Assembly (NCBI GenBank): GCA_963678675.1
Contig: OY783199.1
Location: forward strand, 16,264,348-16,328,347
Origin: Xiphydria camelus
Lineage: Eukaryota; Arthropoda; Insecta; Hymenoptera; Xiphydriidae
Reading direction: 5' to 3'
DNA: 64,000 bases
In this document: piece by piece, positions 48,313-59,592 of the stretch
Layout of the letters: every line of letters starts with the position of its first letter
Numbering within the stretch: the first letter of the stretch is position 1
Notes under the pieces: generated by a model
Seen by the model: only the letters and a program-made list of their open reading frames with translations
Told to the model about the DNA's origin: nothing
The model's database searches: none
Program-made: the position numbers and the translations under genes

Positions 48313-48552
48313 CACTAGAATTACTGCAGGCAATCAATTTGACTGGTGTTTTATTCAGAGTTCCATTCAACCTCGATTATTTCGTAACCCGTGAGGTTTT
48401 TGTCAAAATTGGTACAATACTTTTTTGTAGAGCACATTTCGGTGTACAAAAAAGTTCTATAGCAGTGTGGACGAAAAATCCACGTATAACGAGATAATCG
48501 CCCGCCAAAAAACGACCGTCTTATAAACCGCGATCATTCGGTAGTTCTAGTG
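48313..48552. mobile_element. piggyBac-like MITE T, copy 2
   Basis: Ends CACTAGAATTACTGCAGG and CATTCGGTAGTTCTAGTG, flanked by TTAA (48309-48312) and TTAG (48553-48556). It is the reverse orientation of copy 1 at 26402-26628 and shares CCTCGATTATTTCGTAAC and TGTGGACGAAAAATCCACG blocks. Confidence 0.7.
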
Positions 48553-49639
48553 TTAGGTAATTCTGGGGATTTTGAAAATAGCTCACAGAGCATACCTACC
48601 AATTGATCAGATGAAAATCGCTGTATCGGTATTCGATCCTCATTCGTTAATTATTTAATGTCATCCGATAAACATTGAAGCTTCATTGAGTAACCACATC
48701 TGTTGAACTGGTGTGCCGTGACAAAAATGTAATATTTCCTGAAAGTCAAGGAATCGTAAATACGCCACACGTGTCAGGCGGACTCCACGCAGAAAGCAGC
48801 TACGATGCTGGAGGAAATTGTATTGAATTCGGCGGAATAATTTGAAAGCCGCTACCACAGGCCCGAATTTATTGTAAGTACACAAGAAGTCTAATATTGC
48901 TGGAAGTATTGTGTTGCCTGTCAAATCCCTTTGAAATCGTCGGCATGGCCTGCGAGTTTCTCAAATTTGTAATACATTTTTCGACGATCAGATCAAAAAA
49001 ACCCGCGCGGTGGCGGCCTAGAAATACTCAAAAGCGATAGATTAAAATTCATTATAATGCATAAAAATAAGTAGAAAAAGAAATAGTACGGTTCTATACT
49101 AAAGTGTTTCAATTTTGCCAACTTCCAACAATATTAAAAGACAGCCCTTAATTTATTAATACTCGCCGCCCGGCCAATCAAGCTCGCGCCTAGACGGAAG
49201 AATGTATCGCGAGATTACGCGTTTAAGGGTCTAATTGAATTGGAGCCCGGCCAAAGTTCGACGCGAGGGGTTGGAGAAAGGCGCCTGGCGCTCCACGTTT
49301 CGACTGCATCCACGTTTCCTTAATAATTCAGGCTAAAACGAATCTCCCCCGACTCGCGCCCCGTTCGCTCACGAGCGAATCTAAGCACGATTGATCCGTT
49401 CCTTACGTGCCGTCTAATTCCGTTGTGATCACCGACTGCCGCGGCTCGGAAGACGATGAAAAGAAGGAACTATCGCGACGGGACGGCGGGGAATTATTCT
49501 CTCGTCGATGCCGCTTCGAATGTGAGAGGGAAAAATTTTCTGGAGCTCGGTGAAGTCTTGGGAGGACGATCCTCGTTGCGGAGTAATACGTGGAGACATT
49601 GAGAGAAGAGTTTATTTGTAATTAATGAAATAATAAATG

Positions 49640-49821
49640 TACGTTTGATTGAAATATTTCGTTGAAACAAGTAAATTTAGATATATTAATTATTAGAATG
49701 TCTTTTTCATTGGAACGGAAATAGAGCAACAGCTAATGAATATTAATTTGCCTCAAAGAACTATTTTTTTCGCCATAATCAAGTACACGTATATTAATTA
49801 TGAATAAACTGTTTTCTCAGT
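49640..49821. mobile_element. MITE family M copy
   Basis: It has TTTATTTGTAATTAATGAAA, ATTAATTATTAGAATGTCTT and a right end AAACTGTTTTCTCAGTG. Relatives are at about 50690-50925, 56310-56561 and 59635-60044, and within 14417-15480. Confidence 0.6.
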
Positions 49822-49898
49822 GAACGCAAGGTGGAGGCGGAGAGAGGGAGTGCAGGAAAAATTACGTATGTAGGTCTTCTTGCGAAACATTCAGTCTA

Positions 49899-50119
49899 CA
49901 CTGAGAAAAATAATTTGCCAATCCAAGTAACCGTCGACGTGAATAGTGCTGAGAATATATTTATTCAAGACAAGTGTTTGTTCATTAAATTGAACGAATC
50001 TACACTTGATTCGAATAACATACAGTTCATTCAACAATAACATGTTTAACTTAAATGAATATGTTCTTGGCATTATTTACGTCGCGACGCAAATTGGAGC
50101 AGCAAATTATTTTTCTCAG
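49899..50119. mobile_element. MITE family P, copy 1
   Basis: It starts CACTGAGAAAAATAATTTGC after TA and ends GCAAATTATTTTTCTCAG before TA. The next element (family I) starts from that same TA at 50120-50121. Confidence 0.75.
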
Positions 50120-50121
50120 TA

Positions 50122-50290
50122 CATTGAGAGAAGTAATGAGGTTATAATGAAAAAATGCATCTAATTAAACGTGTTTAGTTATTCTAACCAAAATACTGGT
50201 CAATTGAGCCAAATATCGAATTATTCTAACCAAATGTTTAGTTATTCCAACCAAACGTTTAGTTATTCTAATCAAAAATGAGTGTAGGTA
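50122..50290. mobile_element. MITE family I copy, truncated
   Basis: It starts CATTGAGAGAAGTAATGAGG and carries three ACCAAA.GTTTAGTTATTC-type units, then loses its right terminus. Confidence 0.55.
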
Positions 50291-50689
50291 CTCACATTTG
50301 CTCGTCCGATTCTTTGAGAATAATTTGCCGCGCTGCTAGGCGTAATGAAGTTCCAAAAATTGACGAAATTACGTGTAATGGTAAAACGATATAATCGATT
50401 CAAAAGAAACTCTGATTTAATTGATGCAGATCAAATCGCCTAACACCTGCTTCCCAACACCATAATTCGATCTATCACGCTCAAGTGTTATACAGGTCAC
50501 AGTTTAAACGGTGAACATAAATTATCTCGGTATCGATACAGCGGCTCTGCCCGCCTAATCCAGCCTAACGTAAGCCGACCGATCGAACGTGCAACAACAT
50601 TAATAATCTAAACAAAAACATAGCACGTCTAAATCCTATTAGGTGCTGCACTACGTCGAATTACGGAACTGCACCAAGAAGGCAGTTTA

Positions 50690-50925
50690 TTAACAATTAA
50701 TCAATGTAATTTGGAATGCGATGAAATAAATATTTCACTAGGATAAGAAAATATGTTAATTATTAAAAAATGCTTATTTTATTCAAACGGTTGTCTCGAG
50801 GGATCAAATTATGCCAAATAAATATCGTAATAATCAGTCAATATTTACTTGATTCGATAAAATGTTTATTTCGCCATATTCAAAAACAAACGTTTATTAA
50901 CTTTAAATAAATGGTTTTCTCGGTG
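50690..50925. mobile_element. MITE family M copy
   Basis: GAAATAAATATTTCACTAGG, AAATATCGTAATAATCAGTC and a right end AAATGGTTTTCTCGGTG correspond to the M copy at 56310-56561 in inverted orientation. Confidence 0.55.
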
Positions 50926-51739
50926 CATATCAGCTGTCGTCACCTTTGTACGAAATTGTAGAATGGAATAACGGAGAAACGGAGAAGTTTCCCCTAAAAG
51001 CCACCCTTACGAGTCGTTTTCATAAATCGTAGATTCGATATTATACACACAGTCGATGTATCATCGCCGCCCAAGAGGACCTCCCTCTCGAGCCACTCCG
51101 TCTCGATACTCCCATTCTTCCTCTCGCTATGCAAGTCACCCGACCATCCTTCCTCCCTAATGGTTTAAACGTTAGGCCGGATCCTGGCTCTCTCTCCTCG
51201 CGCGCGCCCCAGGCAATATCGAACACCGCGCCGCGCCCCGCCGCTCCTCCGCTCGAGGACTCTCCCCAGGATTTATTCTCGCCATTCTCGCGAGCGCATT
51301 TCTCACGACGACCTAAATAATCTCGCCGCGCGCGATCCGTCGAGGCATTTGTATTCCGCGCGCGCTGCTGAATTTTCTTTCGGCGGATGTACCGGACACG
51401 CGCGTATGTAGCGTACGCCTTCGGATAATTTACAAATCTGCCGTCTGCTCCGATCCTCTGTTTCTCGTTCGAAAACGCGCGAATGGAATTTTGATGAAAC
51501 GGAATGCTGTAGTATTGTAATACATGCACATGTCCTGTTTTTTGTGCCTTATTGCATCTCGCGTATTCCCTTCTCCATACAGAGAAAGAGAATTAGTTGG
51601 ATCTACTAGAACTTTTTTTTTTCGGCATGGTAATAGATACCGTTGGCCATGTATCATAATATTTGAGAGATAAGTCGAATATTCAATTGAAACCTTTCAT
51701 TATACTGGATATTCGTGATAAAATGATGATTTATACATA

Positions 51740-51931
51740 CACAGAGAAAAAAAAAGATTAAAAATTATTCTGTTAGAAGGATAATCTGAGTACGAAAGGT
51801 AAAATAGATCAAGAATTATCCTTCCAGGGTTTAAAATTTAACCTTCTTCAGGATAATTTTTGATCTATTTGACCTTTCGTACTCAGATTATCCTTCTAAC
51901 AGAATGATTTTTTATCTTTTTTTCTGGAGTG
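51740..51931. mobile_element. Palindromic MITE, about 190 bp
   Basis: It is bounded by CACAGAGAAAAAAAAAGAT and TTTTTTTCTGGAGTG, with TA outside both ends. Arms of about 70 bp pair almost fully (TCTGTTAGAAGGATAATCTG and its complement; TACGAAAGGT.AAATAGATCA). Confidence 0.75.
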
Positions 51932-53046
51932 TAATTACTACGATGAAAGTTAATCTAAGAGAAATAATTGTACAAAGTAATACCCACGATAAAAATTGCC
52001 CTCGAGTCTCTTAACATATACCAGAAATAGCCCCAGGTAGATCTCCTTTCTTTCCGAAGCGAAAGAAAAATAGACTAAAATAAACTCGACGCGGGTGGCA
52101 GCGAAGTGCAAGAAGAAGCTTCGGGGCAGACTCGGCGTTCTGCAAATAAGAAGCGAACTGAAAGCGGAAGAGCAGCTTAAGCGTTAGATTCGCCGGTCGC
52201 AACTTACACAGAAATTTAAACTTGATTTTGGATAAAGGACTGTACTTCGATTCCGAGAGCATTCCGCTCGGAAGAAATTTAATAACAGAGACGTTGCACG
52301 ATGGATCGCGCGTTACGGGAAACCGTACGTGTGCCAGAATCGACGGAACTCTCCGTTTTCATATAGGAAATCGATTCGATATCCCGACTATCGTTCCACC
52401 GTGAAATCCTCGCCGCCGGGTCATCGCAGCCGCCTGAATTCGCCGTTGAATTTCCGCAAAAGTGACCCGACTGCGTGCGTCGGCTTCCAGTTGCAACGGT
52501 CGCTCCGCTGCACTCGGTTTCACGATGAAACCAACTCGACAACGTTCAAAGGGGACGAGTAGAAGAGAAGCGTGGAGCCCGCGCGACGAGTACACATATG
52601 TACGAGTACAGGCATCACCCGCGCACTCTATTTCTCCCTTCCCCGTTCTTCCTCGTTCTCCGCTTTCTCTCGCCCCGCGCAGCGGAGCGGAGCGCTTCGA
52701 CGACGAGGAGTGCCGCGTATCGCGCTGGTTACCCCGGCGGGACGCGGATTCTTTCTCGCAAATCTCCATCGAGCGCCACCGTACATACCTAACTGCGCGA
52801 CTCTTTTGAAACGGCGCGTTTCGCGGGATATACATCGAGCCAACGGGTGATCCGTTGCATATATCGCACATTTGCGACAAGACTGTCATAAGAGTGAAAT
52901 ATTGTCACATAATGTTTGTAACCTTTATTGAAGCAAACATTCGTATGAAGATGATTTCGTCAAGAAAGATTTAAGGGTAATATTATGTTTTTTTTTAAAT
53001 AACTATGAGCTAGATCACTATTCTAAAATGACTGTACCTCAGAATA

Positions 53047-53301
53047 TTGAAGACACAAGTGGATAAAGGTGTCATGTAACAAAAAGTTGGTTCTGAGATA
53101 TTTGAGTTTGTAGGCCGCCTTCCATACAGTATAGACATATGGAATGCTAAACTTACTCCATGTAATATCTGGATTTTGAATGGCATTAGAGCTATCCAAG
53201 ATTTACCAGAAGTTACATTGGGACGTAACACTTTCATCCACTGAGTGATCTCATTTTTTATAAAAGTGTTACACGACACCTTTATCCACGTGTGTCTTCA
53301 A
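53047..53301. mobile_element. Fold-back element EE, copy 1
   Basis: The ends pair as TTGAAGACACAAGTGGATAA and TTATCCACGTGTGTCTTCAA, then GGTGTCATGTAAC with GTTACACGACACC. The terminus is homologous to the element at 62666-62875, though interiors differ. Confidence 0.65.
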
Positions 53302-53894
53302 TTGCACAGAGACACACCAAAACCTCAAAATTGAACTGTTGACTTGTGACACTCTCCTCGCATACGTGCGATATGCGAGCACGCGAGGTCGATTCGCCGA
53401 AGTTGAGGCAGTTGCAGTCACCGCGTATCGCCCGCCGTCCCGAGAGCTTTGTATATAACACAGCTCGGCGCTTCGTTCGGAATTCGCAATTTTGCGCCAA
53501 CGAGGATTTTTGTCCCGTTCTCGTTATCGATTCAGTTATCAATTCCGATACCGACGCGGTTCGGTGGATACCCACGTGATGCGTAGACGGGGTCACGCTT
53601 TCGGTCGCGCTTCGGTGCTAACGTGGATTTTCATCTCCTTCTCGTTATCAATTCTGTTGTCAATACTGATGCTAACGCGTTTCGATAGATACCCACGTGA
53701 CACTTTCGGTCGCGTACACATGCAGGATTGGTAATAATTCTCGCGACTCGGTACACCGAACACTGATAGAGAATAATCATTTGACGCGACGAAATACGCG
53801 CGAATAAATGTTTGGTAGAGGGAAGTAACCGATGTAATTGAAGGATATGAATTGGAACGAGTCAATCGGGAGAAATATGCGATTCAGTGAAATC

Positions 53895-54530
53895 AGTTAG
53901 GGGTGATATTTTGCTAAAAATCGAAATCTCTTGAATCGATCGATCGACCATCTTATCTTATGCATTCTTTCACCTTGATTACGAGAAGCACTATTATTTT
54001 GTCGACCTCTCAAAGAAAATATGAGATATCGATGATTTCACGCAGAGAAAATTATCTTTTTACAAAAAATCGTCGATATCTTTGTGTTCGTTTCAGACTT
54101 CCTTGATAAATCTGTGATTGTCGAAATAAGCACACACAAAAAATACATCAAATCAGCTCATCGAGAGTTCGATTCCAGAAATTTAGATTTTTGCAAAAAC
54201 ATTAATCGTTACATTTGTCACCGATATACTCGGTTGCTAAAATTTTTTTCGATTTTTCCCGAAAATCAATATCTCTGGGATCGATTTTATGTATTTGCAC
54301 TGATTGCGAAAACTACGTTTATTATATCGATATCTTGAAGGAAATGTAATATAGATATCAATGACTTTGTGCCAAAGAAAATTACTTTGTCACAAAAAAT
54401 CAATATCTCTCTCTCTCCCTTCAAGATTTCTTCAATGCAATAGTGATTTTCGGAGAATCAGCGTAAAAAAAATACATCGAATAAACTTATCGACAGCTCG
54501 ACTCCACAAATTTCGATTTTTGCAAAAATG
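53895..54530. repeat. Degraded relatives of palindromic repeat L
   Basis: Blocks such as ATCGACCATCTTATCTTATG, TCTCAAAGAAAATATGAGAT and TGATTGCGAAAACTACG recall the L units at 21440-22445, but identity is clearly lower. Confidence 0.45.
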
Positions 54531-55360
54531 TCAATCGTTCCGTTTATCACCGTTACACTCGGTTACCCCTCGCGATGCCGTCGCACGACATCGCGCGAGG
54601 CGAATATATCACTCGCAGGGGACCCGCGCTGCTCGAACGATCGGGATGCACTCGATCAAACGGTGCCAATCCGACGTGCGACCGCGGGTTATCAGATAGG
54701 CGCCGCTAACCGCAGCGTCGCTTGAGATTCGCCGCGGCAAATACCGTCGTCGCAATTAATACTTGCGAGGTCAAACTGACCTGATTACGAGAGGAAGGAA
54801 GGAAGGAATAATCGAACCTCGAGTACATATCTACCAGCGTCTCAAATATGCAGCAATGCACCGAGTCCGTGTAGACATTACGATGGTTAGGTGGGGTTGA
54901 AATTCCGCGATACATTAATATCTCTATAATGATCCCGACATTCGGAACTTGCATAATAGCACGTGCATCCACCCGACTACAGGACCTGTTAATGGCATTT
55001 TCACGAGTTCCCCCAACGAAGCGGTAAGGACCCGTAAATCCTGGACATTTGCCCGCCGCTGAAGCAAAGGCGCGCGCGCCGAGCACACGCGAGATATTAT
55101 TACTTCCGCGTTATATCGCCGAGCTACGCCGCGCGAGAGACTTCCGTGCCGGGTGCACTAATGGAGTAACGCGATCGCGGGCGGCGTCCGCGCGAATTAA
55201 CTGGAAAGATGTTGCAGTTAGTCCCGGATCGTTTTACTCCATTAGTGCACCTACAGTAGGATCAAGAGGAAAGCGCGGGGAAGTAGTAGGTGCGGTGCAT
55301 CTACTTGCAATAATTAATACGCCTATACGGTTCCGCTGATAATGCAGGTTTTCATCGCGC

Positions 55361-55362
55361 GC

Positions 55363-55427
<65 letters not shown>
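55361..55427. repeat. GA and GATT microsatellites
   Basis: About 14 GA units followed directly by about ten GATT units. On the minus strand the AATC repeat is the tail of the LINE remnant next to it. Confidence 0.85.
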
Positions 55428-55925
55428 GAAATGTTTATTGTTCAAATAGAACAAATCATAATGCCCTGAAATCAGGGCAAGCGTATAGTATACAATTTTA
55501 AAACAACGTAAGCAAATATAATAGACTTTAAGCGGGTAGGTAGAAAGTATAAGCGCAATAAAATAGTAATAGTGTAAGCATAATGAAGAGCGTTCTCTCT
55601 CATTTAAAGTTAACAATCGTAAACACGCAGATAAACAAAACAGTTAAGTAAAATCAATTAAACAATACCAAAATCAAACTGCAGCAGCGCAGGGGTATAA
55701 AGCATAACGAGTAATAATAATATAAGCGAGTATGTAAAAAAATAGCGTGGGCGTAGTGCAAGCATAGTAACAGAATAAAAGTGTAAGTATAATAACAAGT
55801 AATAATGTACATAATATAATGATATAAACACGTTGGTAAACAAAAACATTTAAGTAAGATCAATTAAACAAAATAAGTAGGAAGAAGTCAAATCAACAAG
55901 CAGTATCTCAAGGTGAAGACATAGA
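55389..55925 (-). mobile_element. 5'-truncated LINE 3' end with tetranucleotide tail
   Basis: Read on the minus strand, a T-rich stretch leads to the perfect palindrome GCCCTGATTTCAGGGC (55463-55478), then GAACAATAAACATTTCATC with an AATAAA signal, then an AATC-type tandem tail. A short 3' hairpin, a polyadenylation-like signal and a microsatellite tail are typical of non-LTR retrotransposon 3' ends in insects. No reverse transcriptase frame is visible. Clade not assigned; the upstream boundary is uncertain. Confidence 0.55.
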
Positions 55926-55941
55926 ATATTGACAATTAACT

Positions 55942-55943
<2 letters not shown>

Positions 55944-55979
<36 letters not shown>
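55944..55979. repeat. AG microsatellite
   Basis: About 17 AG units between the LINE remnant and element V copy 2. Confidence 0.9.
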
Positions 55980-55983
<4 letters not shown>

Positions 55984-55993
55984 TGCTCGCATA

Positions 55994-56296
55994 CACGGGA
56001 AAATATGATTTTTCAGTCTTGGCGAAACTAGGTATTGCTGAGAACTTGCTTGTTGCTATTGCGACAAAAATATTATCTGCGGCAGAAAAAAATATATCCA
56101 ATGATAGAGTAAAAATATTTGCTGGGATAGCAAACATTTGTACCGAAAAAACTTCACTATGATTAGGTACCTACAGTTGTCATTTGCTATTATTGGACAT
56201 ACCTTTTGCCGCTGCAGGTAATATTTTCGTCACGACAGCAAAAAGTTCTCAGCAAAACTTAAATTTGCCGAGACTGCAAAATTATTTTTTTCCGTG
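55994..56296. mobile_element. Element V, copy 2 (uninterrupted)
   Basis: Ends CACGGGAAAATATGATTTTT and AAAATTATTTTTTTCCGTG. Subterminal arms TTGCTGAGAACTTG.TTG and AAAAAGTTCTCAGCAAAAC pair. This is the empty-site reference for the U insertion in the copy at 39993-40678. Confidence 0.7.
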
Positions 56297-56309
56297 CACA
56301 GTGGGCGAA

Positions 56310-56561
56310 CACCGAGAAAACAATTTATTTATAGTTGATAAGCGTTTGTTTGAATATGGCGAAATAAACATTTTATTGAATCAAGTAAATATTCACTGAT
56401 TATTACGATATTTATTTGGCATAATTTGATCCTTCGAGGCAACCATTTGAATGAAATAAACATTTTAATAATACCCATATATTTTCTCGTCCTAACGAAA
56501 TATTTATTTCGCCGTATTTGAAATTATATCTATTAACTATTGATAAACTATTTTCTCGGCG
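56310..56561. mobile_element. MITE family M copy
   Basis: Inverted ends ACCGAGAAAACAATTTATTT and AAACTATTTTCTCGGCG. Arms AAATATGGCGAAATAAACAT... and TTATTTCGCCGTATTTGAA pair. Confidence 0.65.
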
Positions 56562-57385
56562 AAGAAATCGCGATGTACATTGAACCGTTACATACAACAG
56601 TATTCGATCGGGACTAAATAGAGAGCGAGTCGGATTAAATCCAATCGAGGGCCAACTCGACTCTTCATCCGATTGCACCCCTCTTCACATCCGGAAGTTC
56701 GAAACGCAACCGCAATATCTCTAATTACCCGGACGAAACTATTATAGGTACCCTATCCATTACGCGTGCCCACCGCAACCACTTACCGACCCTTCGATAC
56801 CGTTCGACCGGATCCACCCGCGCCGACCGCACGCCACCTTTCTCATCGGAATCGCAATGCGCGTCCAACTCAAATATCGAGGATCCTAGACGCGCGCCGC
56901 AAATCCGAGCGTAGGTACCTTTCGAACCGCGCGAATATGATGGTGCACGCGTCGCGGAGCACACATCGGGCTGCGCTACGGCGGTAACTCATCCGGTGGA
57001 CGTCGCTCTTGACGTCGCTCTTGTTTTCCGTAGTCCCCTTGATGCCTCTCGACGTGTACACCTGCGTGTATGTACCGTGTGTAAATTTACCAAGAGCCAC
57101 GTCCGTTTATTTCCGTTATTTGTTATTTTACGAAAAAAGCTTTCAAATAAAAATTACTTGGTATCGGGAAGAGTGTGTAATACATGTTGGTTTCTTTTTG
57201 ATAACACGCGTTATTTACGAGATATGAAGGTCATCTCAATTTTTTTTAAATGGAACTCGACATTTTCGTTTCTATGAAAGTTGTAGAGCTCGTCGAGATG
57301 AACAAAAAAGGTATAATGTGAAAGGCGCGTTCGTTGGACCGTTTGTGAGATATTGCCACTCAAAGTACAAGAGTAAGTACACTGA

Positions 57386-57908
57386 CAATGAGAGAAATAA
57401 CTGCTAGCGTCGAAAAAATGTCTTAAATCAAGAACATACGTTCTTACAAATTATTAAGAATACAGATTCTTGGTCGAAGTATAGATACTTTTTATTAAAA
57501 AATACCTTCGTTGGAACAAGAAATTCTTTCTGCGCAAACGGAAATAATTATTTGAGCCCATCCAAATACATTCTTGCCCGAAAAAAACCATACCAGGAGG
57601 AAAAATTCTATATATTTTCTATATAATCCATATGTAGTTTTGGTCATATATGGATTATATATTATATAATTTCTATATTAACCATAGAAGTAATATGTGG
57701 ATTATACAAACATTAAAAAATCTGTATATAGTCCTTATACAATTAATATAGAAATCACATAAAATCCATATATGACCAAAATCACATACGGATTATATAA
57801 AAAATATATTGAACTTTCCGCCCGGGATGACTTGATCCTGGAATTATATCATTTTTTTTATCGAAGCAAATATTTTGTTGGCATCAGCAATTATTTCTCT
57901 CTGTGTGA
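57386..57908. mobile_element. MITE family A, copy 6, interrupted by MITE B copy 7
   Basis: A starts AATGAGAGAAATAACTGCTA and ends CAGCAATTATTTCTCTCTGTG. MITE B occupies 57592-57826 (CCAGGAGGAAAAATTCTATA to CTTTCCGCCCGGGA). The A interior resumes with TGACTTGATCCTGGAATTAT, matching the corresponding block of copy 1. Confidence 0.75.
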
Positions 57909-58565
57909 GAATAAGAGGAAATTAAGTCCGGAGAACTTAATCGCGCGCGGCGCTGCTTGGTAAATTTACACACTCTCTGTACGCAGCCGATGCCGCTCGC
58001 GGGCGAAGGTAGAAGTGCAAACCACCCCGCGCGAGGTCGATTACGACCGGATTGCTCGTACGTGCGTCGGCCGCCGCCGCCGCCACCGTTTGAACGATCC
58101 CCGTCATCCCCAGACCCGCACCCTTTGCCGCACCGATCCGACCTTCTCCGGCCCGATCGACGCTACACACGGTGGATACGCCCGCGGGATTTATAGCTCG
58201 CGTCGATATACATGCCCGTTACACGAGCGTCGTGGTGTACGTATGTGTATAGGAAACCCGGCGAGAGATATCCATTGTCACCCCGCTGTGGGACTCCAAG
58301 GCTGCAGCGATCGACTGCAACGGACATCGCTGTTAACGCCGCGCGAAAGCATCCGTGGCGTGTGCTGAGTGCTGGAGATAAGCGAGTCGCTTAAACCGGA
58401 AAAGGGAATGGATGGTATCAGGAGGGGTGCGGGGATGTAGACGTCGGGTTCGGCGAGGGTGTTCGATCGCGCGGTGGGGAATTGTGTTAATAAATGATTG
58501 GAATTAGAGTGCTTTATTGTGCCGCTGCGGGGAGAATCTTCGACTTGATTGTATATCTGGCAGTG

Positions 58566-58830
58566 AGAAAACAAATTGGGTAAGATCTCAAGTAAATATT
58601 TAGTCGAATAGTTGCAATGAAATACTTTATCGGGTCAAATAATGTTCATTTGTCGCGATAAAATATTTTCTTGGGTTAACGAAATATATTTATTAAAAAA
58701 AATATAGTACAATAGATACTTAAGTCGAGAAAGTATTTTTTCGGGTTCAGATTAATATTATTTGAACTGATAAAATATTTAATTGCGACTGTTCGATTAA
58801 ATGTTTGACAGATTTTATCGAATTTTTTTC
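58566..58830. mobile_element. MITE-like element, weakly defined
   Basis: CAGTGAGAAAACAAATTGGG at the left and AATTTTTTTCTCCG at the right suggest a shared-terminus element. The interior has AAATATTTAGTCGAATA and TTTAATTGCGACTGTTCGAT blocks. No second copy was recognised. Confidence 0.45.
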
Positions 58831-59362
58831 TCCGTTCCTCTGTTGATTACTCCCCTTTTTCTATTTATGTTCTTTACTGATACTGCATTCGATTATTTTA
58901 AGTTACTTTCAGTTACTGCTAGTTGCAATTATATTTTATCTACATTTTTTGTTCCAGTTAGTCTCTTTTACGTTATCTTTTGTTGCCTTCTTTTTTTACG
59001 CTCTTTGGGAAGCTTTATCTCAAAGCCGTAGATAATGCAGCTATCTGTCGTGCGGAAAGAATTAAGGACCACAAAGTAGCTCGAATTTCAATGTGACACT
59101 GCTATAAAAATTTTATCTCGTATCAACGCGTCCGAATGAAGCGTCTAGGGATCGAGGGATTCCAAGGTACTTTGTACTTTATTAAGATCCCCATTACCGA
59201 GGCTGTTGGTTAGATTCGCTCGAAGTCGTACGCCCCAATAACGACCTACGACCGACTGGCATTAGCCACGGTGAACGAAAGATCCCCCGTCAGGATTTAT
59301 CTCTAATTCCACCGACCTTTACTAGCGCGGATTACGACCGAACGTTAAACTTTGCGTTGCAG

Positions 59363-59442
59363 TGTACGATCGACCGCTGGCGGAGCATCTGTGCAGCGAA
59401 ACTTCCGGGGACTTCAGGAGGCTCCTGACCCTCATCGTCACG
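59363..59442 (+). CDS. AnxB10: Annexin exon encoding most of the rest of repeat 2 (residues 133-159)
   Basis: This 80-nt exon follows TTTGCGTTGCAG and precedes the donor GTACGT. Together with the last base of the preceding exon it encodes LYDRPLAEHLCSETSG, then DFRRLLTLIVT. E145 sits 39 residues after T106, completing the repeat 2 calcium site. This is the last annexin exon I can find; nothing between 59443 and 64000 encodes the repeat 3 or 4 signatures. The protein is therefore cut at residue 159 by the window, not by a mutation. Confidence 0.93.
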
Positions 59443-59592
59443 GTACGTTCTACTTTAATATACGTCACTCTGCACGTCGCACTCCCACGATTTCCCCCGA
59501 TAACGACCGCTCCAATTCACCCTTCGAGCAGAACCCGTAGCCTTCGGTCCACCAAATCTGTTACTTCCATTTCTTCAAATTTAAAATCGACG

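Larger units (their letters stand above)
45461..59362 (+). other. Annexin intron 3 (about 14 kb)
   Basis: This 13.9-kb intron is bounded by GTAAGT and TTGCGTTGCAG. It holds MITE copies near 47060, 48313, 49899, 50122, 51740, 53047, 55994, 56310, 57386 and 58566, a LINE 3' remnant at 55389-55925 and microsatellites. The stretches 45461-47057, 47534-48312, 48553-49639, 50926-51739, 51932-53046, 54531-55388, 56561-57385 and 57909-58565 show no supportable gene. Parts of 46300-48300, 51000-51500, 52200-52850 and 57960-58350 are CpG-rich. Confidence 0.75.
16736..59442 (+). other. AnxB10: Annexin gene, 5' part (four exons, truncated by window end)
   Basis: This gene model joins 16736-16800, 24743-24919, 45256-45460 and 59363-59442 with GT-AG introns of about 7.9, 20.3 and 13.9 kb. 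Intron phases are 0, 0, 1 and 0, and the frame stays open for 159 codons from an ATG with an in-frame TGA 9 nt upstream. Annexins are cytosolic proteins that bind acidic phospholipids in a calcium-dependent way, usually with four repeats of about 70 residues (core near 310-320 aa). Only repeat 1 and most of repeat 2 are encoded here. The GIGTEE motif, the RPLAE segment and the CSETSG...RRLLTLIVT block resemble insect annexin B10 more than B9 or B11 as I recall these families; the subtype is an inference. Repeats 3 and 4 must lie beyond 64000. Confidence 0.9.

Noticed and set aside
52359..52889. 176-codon minus-strand open frame
   Set aside because: GC-rich block with overlapping frames on the other strand; no recognisable motif.
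55323..55863. Minus-strand frames of 97 and 69 codons, hydrophobic and tyrosine-rich
   Set aside because: They fall in the microsatellite and AT-rich 3' untranslated-like part of a LINE remnant.
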